The position numbers and the translations under genes were made by a program. Of a DNA stretch of 64,000 bases, positions 59,891-64,000 are shown in pieces (position 1 is the first letter of the stretch; every line of letters starts with the position of its first letter). The stretch lies in NCBI GenBank assembly GCA_965371805.1, contig CBDUZW010000020.1, positions 3,428-67,427 of the forward strand. Direction: 5' to 3'. Origin of the DNA: JAOZTV01 sp965371805 (lineage in GTDB: Bacteria > Acidobacteriota > Aminicenantia > UBA2199). Below the pieces are notes generated by a model. The model was not told the origin of the DNA, searched no databases, and was given only the letters and a program-made list of their open reading frames with translations.

Positions 59891-62209
59891 ATGTCAGATC
59901 TATTTAAACTACTAACACCCTTTACCTATTGGCTATTGATTGCTTTATGGTCTTTTATTCTAATATTTTACATAAAAAAGATGTGGGTGAGTAATACAAA
60001 GCGTTTATTCCTAACTTTGATTGTAATTCTAGCTATTGATGCATTTCGAACTTTATTTGAAAGTTTTTATTTTGGTATCTGGTATACATCTCTGGCAGGT
60101 CTGATCCCTAAACATATTGGCGAGTTTCTCATGCGTCCTGAAATGGTTATCATTCCTAAAATTCTGAATGTGATAGCTGCTGTAATTGTGATTTTACTTT
60201 TACTCAAAGGCTGGTTGCCAAAGGAAGAGGAAGAAAAAAATCTGCAGGAAAAGGCACTCAAAGATAGTGAACAAATGTTACTGAATATTACAGAAAACAT
60301 TCCTGGAGTTATCTATGAATTTTATGCCGATTCAATTGGCAAGTATGGATTAAATTATGTCAGTGGACCGGTTGAAGAGCTTTTTGGGCTTTCTAATGAA
60401 GTTGAAGGTTTTTTTGAGAGATTTGTTGAAAGAATACCAACTCAAAAAGAACGTGATGCTTTTATTGCTTCAAACGATGAGGTTGTCAGAGAATTTAAAG
60501 AGTGGGATTTTACAACACGTTTCATAAAACCGTCCGGTGAAGAAATTTGGATTCGGGGACAATCAAAGCCTGCACGAGTAGGTGAGAGAATTATATTCCG
60601 TGGGGTATTGCAGGATGTAACAGAGCGAAAAAAGAATGAGGATAAAATAAATGAACAACAATTACTTTTTGAAACCATGTTTAATACGATTTCAGAAGGA
60701 GCTATAATTACAAATCTGAATAGGGAAATAATTTTGGCAAACAAAGGTATGGAGACTACTTTTGGTTATAAATCTGATGATATTATTGGCAAGTCAACCC
60801 AGATTTTATATGCAGATAATAATAGATATAAACAAACAGGTAAAGATGTTTTCAATAAAGAGTCATTAAGTTCAGACAAGCAATACATAGAATATTATAA
60901 ACATAAAGATAATAGAGTCTTTCCCGGGGAAACCTTTGGAGCGAAGCTATTTGATAATAATGGGAATTGGATAGGAAATATCGGAATAATGAGAGATATT
61001 TCTGAACGTAAGCAGGCTGAAAAAGAAAAAGAAAAACTGTGGGATCAATTAAAACAAGCGCAAAAAATGGAAGCAATCGGGACTCTTGCTGGAGGTATTG
61101 CTCATGACTTTAATAATATACTTGGTGTTATTATGGGTTATACTGAACTGACAATGGAAGACCATGCAGATAATCAAGAAATTATATATAATCTTAAAAG
61201 CGTAATGAATGCATCAATGAGAGCTAAGGATATGGTTGGTCAAATACTTGCCTTTAGTCGGAAAAGTGATCAAAAAATGGAACCGGTACATGTAAGTAGG
61301 CTCATTAAAGAAGTAATAACCTTTCTACGATCCTCAATCCCAACTACAATTGAGATCAAATATGATATAGAAAAAGAATTAGATTTAATCCTTGGAAATG
61401 CAACTCAAATCAATCAGGTGCTAATGAATCTTTGTACAAATGCAGCACATGCCATGAAAGAGGAAGGTGGATTACTTGAGATTGTTTTAAAAAAAGTTAT
61501 ATTAGATAAGGATAATTCTACTTTATTAGACATTAAACCCGGTATTTACCAGCAACTTAGTATGAGTGATACGGGTACGGGTATCAGTAATGAGATAATA
61601 GATCGTATTTTTGAACCTTATTTTACGACCAAGAAGGCTGGAGAGGGTACTGGAATGGGGCTTGCCGTAATCTATGGAATAATAAAAAGCCATGGAGGCG
61701 GAATTAAAGTATATTCAGAACTAAATAAAGGTACTGTTTTTAATGTTTATTTTCCTGTTATGGTGACTGAGAAAATAAAAGAGAAACATGTTAGCCGTCA
61801 ACTTTCAATAATGGGAAACAATGAGATGATACTTTTTGTAGATGATGAGGTTACACTTGTAGAATTGGGTGCCAAGATGTTAGAAAAACTTGGATTTAGA
61901 GTAAACAGTAGAAATAGCAGTGCAGAAGCACTGAGAGTATTTAAGAACAATCCTTATAAATTTGATCTGGTTATAACTGACATGACCATGCCTAATATGA
62001 CTGGAGTGAAATTGGCAAATGAGATCCATAAGATTAGACCAGATATTCCTGTCATTCTATGTACTGGATTCAGTAAAGGTATTAACAACACTAATTATAA
62101 AGCTCAAGGAATAAGTGCTATGATTATGAAGCCAATTGTAAAAAAGGAACTTGTGGCGGCGATTATTGACGTTTTAACTAAAAAGAGTAATAAATCTGAG
62201 TTAGAATAA
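59891..62209 (+). CDS. Hybrid sensor histidine kinase (membrane-PAS-PAS-HisKA-HATPase-REC)
   Basis: 772 residues. Three or four N-terminal membrane helices with short loops (no periplasmic domain), then a PAS/PAC unit (NITENIPGVIYEFYADS, FRGVLQDVTERKK), a second PAS (ETMFNTISEGAIITNLNRE), the dimerisation box GGIAHDFNNILGVIMGYTEL, and ATP-binding NLCTNAAHAMKEEGG, SDTGTGI and GTGMGLAVIYGI. A C-terminal receiver has DDE, Asp in ITDMTMPNMTG and Lys in MKPI. The lack of a periplasmic sensor suggests a cytoplasmic or membrane signal. The effector is not adjacent. Good ribosome site (ATAGGAG). Confidence 0.9.
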   Translation: MSDLFKLLTPFTYWLLIALWSFILIFYIKKMWVSNTKRLFLTLIVILAIDAFRTLFESFYFGIWYTSLAGLIPKHIGEFLMRPEMVIIPKILNVIAAVIVILLLLKGWLPKEEEEKNLQEKALKDSEQMLLNITENIPGVIYEFYADSIGKYGLNYVSGPVEELFGLSNEVEGFFERFVERIPTQKERDAFIASNDEVVREFKEWDFTTRFIKPSGEEIWIRGQSKPARVGERIIFRGVLQDVTERKKNEDKINEQQLLFETMFNTISEGAIITNLNREIILANKGMETTFGYKSDDIIGKSTQILYADNNRYKQTGKDVFNKESLSSDKQYIEYYKHKDNRVFPGETFGAKLFDNNGNWIGNIGIMRDISERKQAEKEKEKLWDQLKQAQKMEAIGTLAGGIAHDFNNILGVIMGYTELTMEDHADNQEIIYNLKSVMNASMRAKDMVGQILAFSRKSDQKMEPVHVSRLIKEVITFLRSSIPTTIEIKYDIEKELDLILGNATQINQVLMNLCTNAAHAMKEEGGLLEIVLKKVILDKDNSTLLDIKPGIYQQLSMSDTGTGISNEIIDRIFEPYFTTKKAGEGTGMGLAVIYGIIKSHGGGIKVYSELNKGTVFNVYFPVMVTEKIKEKHVSRQLSIMGNNEMILFVDDEVTLVELGAKMLEKLGFRVNSRNSSAEALRVFKNNPYKFDLVITDMTMPNMTGVKLANEIHKIRPDIPVILCTGFSKGINNTNYKAQGISAMIMKPIVKKELVAAIIDVLTKKSNKSELE

Positions 62210-62246
62210 TTCCCAAATTGGATTGAAGTAAAGAGAATAACCGCAA

Positions 62247-62286
62247 AAAGAGGGTCTTGGATTTTATATAGTCCTTGATTCTCTTT
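62247..62286 (+). terminator. Terminator-like hairpin after the hybrid kinase
   Basis: AAAGAGGGTC...GATTCTCTTT: six Watson-Crick pairs, two G-T pairs and two more pairs, 38 bp after the stop. No clear T-run follows. Confidence 0.4.
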
Positions 62287-62329
62287 CATATTATTATCAT
62301 TATGATTTTTTTTAAAAAAACATAACTAT

Positions 62330-62358
62330 TTGCAAGTAAAAATTTACTTATGTATAAT
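62330..62358 (+). promoter_or_regulatory. Promoter of the PAS-GGDEF gene with an operator-like palindrome in its spacer
   Basis: TTGCAA (62330-62335), a 17-bp spacer and TATAAT (62353-62358). The spacer contains AAGTAAA-AA-TTTACTT (62334-62349), seven-pair arms, suitable for a dimeric regulator. Confidence 0.6.
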
Positions 62359-62460
62359 GACCCTGTCTTAATAATTTGACATAAAGTGAGGTTTAAAATA
62401 AGAGATTAGAACTTTTATAGTACTACAAAATATTCTTTTTTAACATTTTAAGGAGGTATA

Positions 62461-63475
62461 GTGAAAAATAAATCTTATATTCACTTCTCTGATAATTACT
62501 TCTTCAAAAGAATGCTTCCAGTTGTGAAAGGGAGGATAAGTAAGTCACTTTTTAAAAACTATTTTATTCAATTACTCATTTTTATACTATTTCTATATGT
62601 AATCTTTTTTTCAAGGAATGGAGAAAAACCCTGCTTCAATCGTTTTTACTGATAATGCAGGGAATATTCAATATACGAATCTTAAGTTTAAGGAATTAAG
62701 TGGGTATGCATTTGATGAGGTATACCAGAAAAATCCCAATGTATTAAAATCAGGCGAGATGCGTTGTAAGGGATATAAAGACCTTTGGGATACCATCAAC
62801 TCCGGTAGAAACTGGTCAGGTGAATTTCATAATAAAAAAAAAGATGGTAGTCTTTATTGGGTATATGCGTCAATTTCTCCCATATTCAATAGTAAAGGTG
62901 AAATTATACGGTATTTGGGTATTCAGGAAGATATCAGTGATAGAAAAGAACTGATGAAACAACTTGAACAGAAATCTTCCACAGATTCATTAACAGGACT
63001 AATTAATCGTAGAACCTTTTTTGAACGAATGGTCATTGAAGTAGAGAGAACTAAGCGAGGCGGGCACGATTTTATTCTCATGATGGTTGATGTAGACTTC
63101 TTTAAAAAGGTTAATGATACCTATGGGCATCAGATAGGTGATAAGGTATTAATAAACCTTTCTGATAATCGTAGAAATAGTTTACGAACTGCAGATATCT
63201 GTGCACGTTTTGGTGGAGAAGAATTCATTATTGTTCTTCCTGAAACCGAATTTATTCAAGGGTTTCAATTAGCAGAGCGCTTTCGGAAATTCGTTGAGGA
63301 GAACCCACTAATAACAGAAGAAAATACTATTTCCTATACCTTGAGTATTGGCCTTACACAGTGGAGGAAGAATGAAAATATAGAAACCACTATTGGTCGT
63401 GCAGATGAGTATATGTATAAAGCTAAAAAAGAAGGAAGAAACAGGGTTGTTTCTGCAGATGATGACAACAGTTAA
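62461..63475 (+). pseudogene. PAS-GGDEF diguanylate cyclase gene, probably frameshifted near its N-terminus
   Basis: A GTG start at 62461 with a strong ribosome site (AAGGAGGT) opens a 63-codon frame with a membrane helix (FIQLLIFILFLYVIFF), which ends at 62652. The PAS domain continues in another frame from 62618 (ASIVFTDNAGNIQYTNLKF, SGYAFDEVYQKNPNVLKSG) and a GGDEF domain with an intact RFGGEEF signature and DVDFFKKVNDTYGH. The two frames overlap by 35 bp around a T-run (62604-62611), so one base lost or gained would restore a single membrane-PAS-GGDEF protein. The cyclase half alone (285 residues from the ATG at 62618) may still be made, but it has no ribosome site. Confidence 0.7.
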
Positions 63476-63593
63476 AGGAAAAGTTTGTTTAAGATGGTTG
63501 CCGGTCTAAAACCTGACGGATGGTTTCTACAATTGTCAAGAAAAATATGAGGAGAGAGCCTCTCGCACATGTTCCAGATTTGTCTTAAATATC

Positions 63594-63622
63594 TTGACAT
63601 TGGAAATTTATATTGATATATT
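63594..63622 (+). promoter_or_regulatory. Promoter of the terminal PAS gene
   Basis: TTGACA (63594-63599), a 17-bp spacer and TATATT (63617-63622). It makes TTG at 63594 a -35 box, not a start codon. Confidence 0.65.
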
Positions 63623-63644
63623 ATTTATGAAACTAGGAGTTGAA

Positions 63645-63971
63645 ATGCCTAAAAACAAGATTGACGGAGAGAGAGAAAAGAAAGAACTCATTAATGAATT
63701 GACAGAATTACGTCTGGAAGTAGCTAAATTAAGAGGAGAAAATACTTATCACAACCAATTGTATGGAAAATTGTGGGATAGTGATGGACTATACAAATCA
63801 ATATCTTCTCAGATACCGGTAGGCGTTTATAGGACATCTGCGGATGGAAGAATAATATTTGCCAATGCTGCATTAGCTGAATTACTAGGCTATGAGAATG
63901 TCGAAGATCTCTTAAAAGTACCTGTAGCTGAAACTTTTGTCAATCCAGTGTACGAGTCCATAACATATTAG
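63645..63971 (+). CDS. PAS-domain protein fragment near the window end
   Basis: 108 residues from the ATG at 63645 (ribosome site AGGAG). A coiled coil (EKKELINELTELRLEVAKLR) precedes the beginning of a PAS domain (YKSISSQIPVGVYRTSADGR, FANAALAELLGYENVEDLL), then NPVYESITY and a stop in mid-domain. Moving to the +2 frame after the NPV codons gives an open frame to the end of the window. Either the gene is frameshifted, or it is a truncated protein. What follows 64000 would decide. Confidence 0.5.
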   Translation: MPKNKIDGEREKKELINELTELRLEVAKLRGENTYHNQLYGKLWDSDGLYKSISSQIPVGVYRTSADGRIIFANAALAELLGYENVEDLLKVPVAETFVNPVYESITY

Positions 63972-64000
63972 ATTTAAAAGAATTTTTAATCACCATATTC

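Noticed and set aside
63594..63644. TTG start giving 17 extra residues to the last PAS gene
   Set aside because: The TTG is the first triplet of a consensus -35 box, and the ATG at 63645 has a proper ribosome site.

Overview
The window (about 30% G+C by eye) comes from the chromosome of a Gram-negative, flagellated, probably anaerobic bacterium. Supporting signs are a flagellin, a TonB-dependent receptor, outer-membrane-type proteins ending in Phe, an aldehyde:ferredoxin oxidoreductase-family enzyme, an iron-sulfur flavoprotein and an ISC-type cluster-assembly operon. The mix of Reg_prop/Y_Y_Y sensors, PATAN/DUF4388, DUF6599 and PrkA-YeaH-SpoVR families fits a deltaproteobacterial, spirochaete-like or candidate-phylum lineage. 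I cannot place it more finely from sequence alone.

Layout. 1-6533: PrkA (cut by the left edge), YeaH/YhbH, SpoVR and a second, divergent PrkA-like ATPase in one operon. 6541-8974: a decayed Fe-S protein, an alkaline-phosphatase-superfamily metalloenzyme and a double-domain adenylate kinase. 9286-13029: a membrane protein, an HD hydrolase, an outer-membrane-type protein and a membrane-bound LuxR-type regulator. 13036-17300: flagellin, then an Rrf2-type Fe-S regulator diverging from it, with matching operators in front of itself and of nifS-nifU-permease. 17404-24210: a zinc-ribbon protein, glgC, a large periplasmic-propeller Ser/Thr kinase, and a PATAN/TPR protein. 24353-31623: a Na/Pi cotransporter and a TonB receptor-YfiR-hybrid kinase cassette. 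31694-39521: a long leftward run with DUF6599, AOR, ftsY, ribD, ribE, ribBA and a small gene, ending at a terminator, then AMMECR1 and yjbQ. 39783-46524: a solute-binding-like protein, an acyl ligase, and a TPM lipoprotein next to a large secreted protein. 46481-50374: ABC-F, a MITE-like element, a DHH phosphoesterase and a HAD hydrolase. 50488-53111: tRNA-Ser(UGA) followed by structured repeats that carry its 3' end, then an opine-dehydrogenase-family gene of visibly different base composition. 53313-64000: a flavoprotein and a series of signalling proteins (a second Reg_prop sensor, CPBP protease, Ser/Thr kinase, hybrid histidine kinase, PAS-GGDEF, partial PAS protein), several broken.

The region is dominated by signal transduction. 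Two themes cut across it. First, consensus TTGACA-N17-TATAAT promoters are easy to read. In front of at least four regulatory genes the -10 box lies only 2 to 8 bases before an ATG that has no Shine-Dalgarno, which suggests leaderless mRNAs. Second, decay is common: an Fe-S protein, an ankyrin fragment, a MORN-like tail after an A-run, a split PAS-GGDEF gene and a possibly shifted PAS gene.
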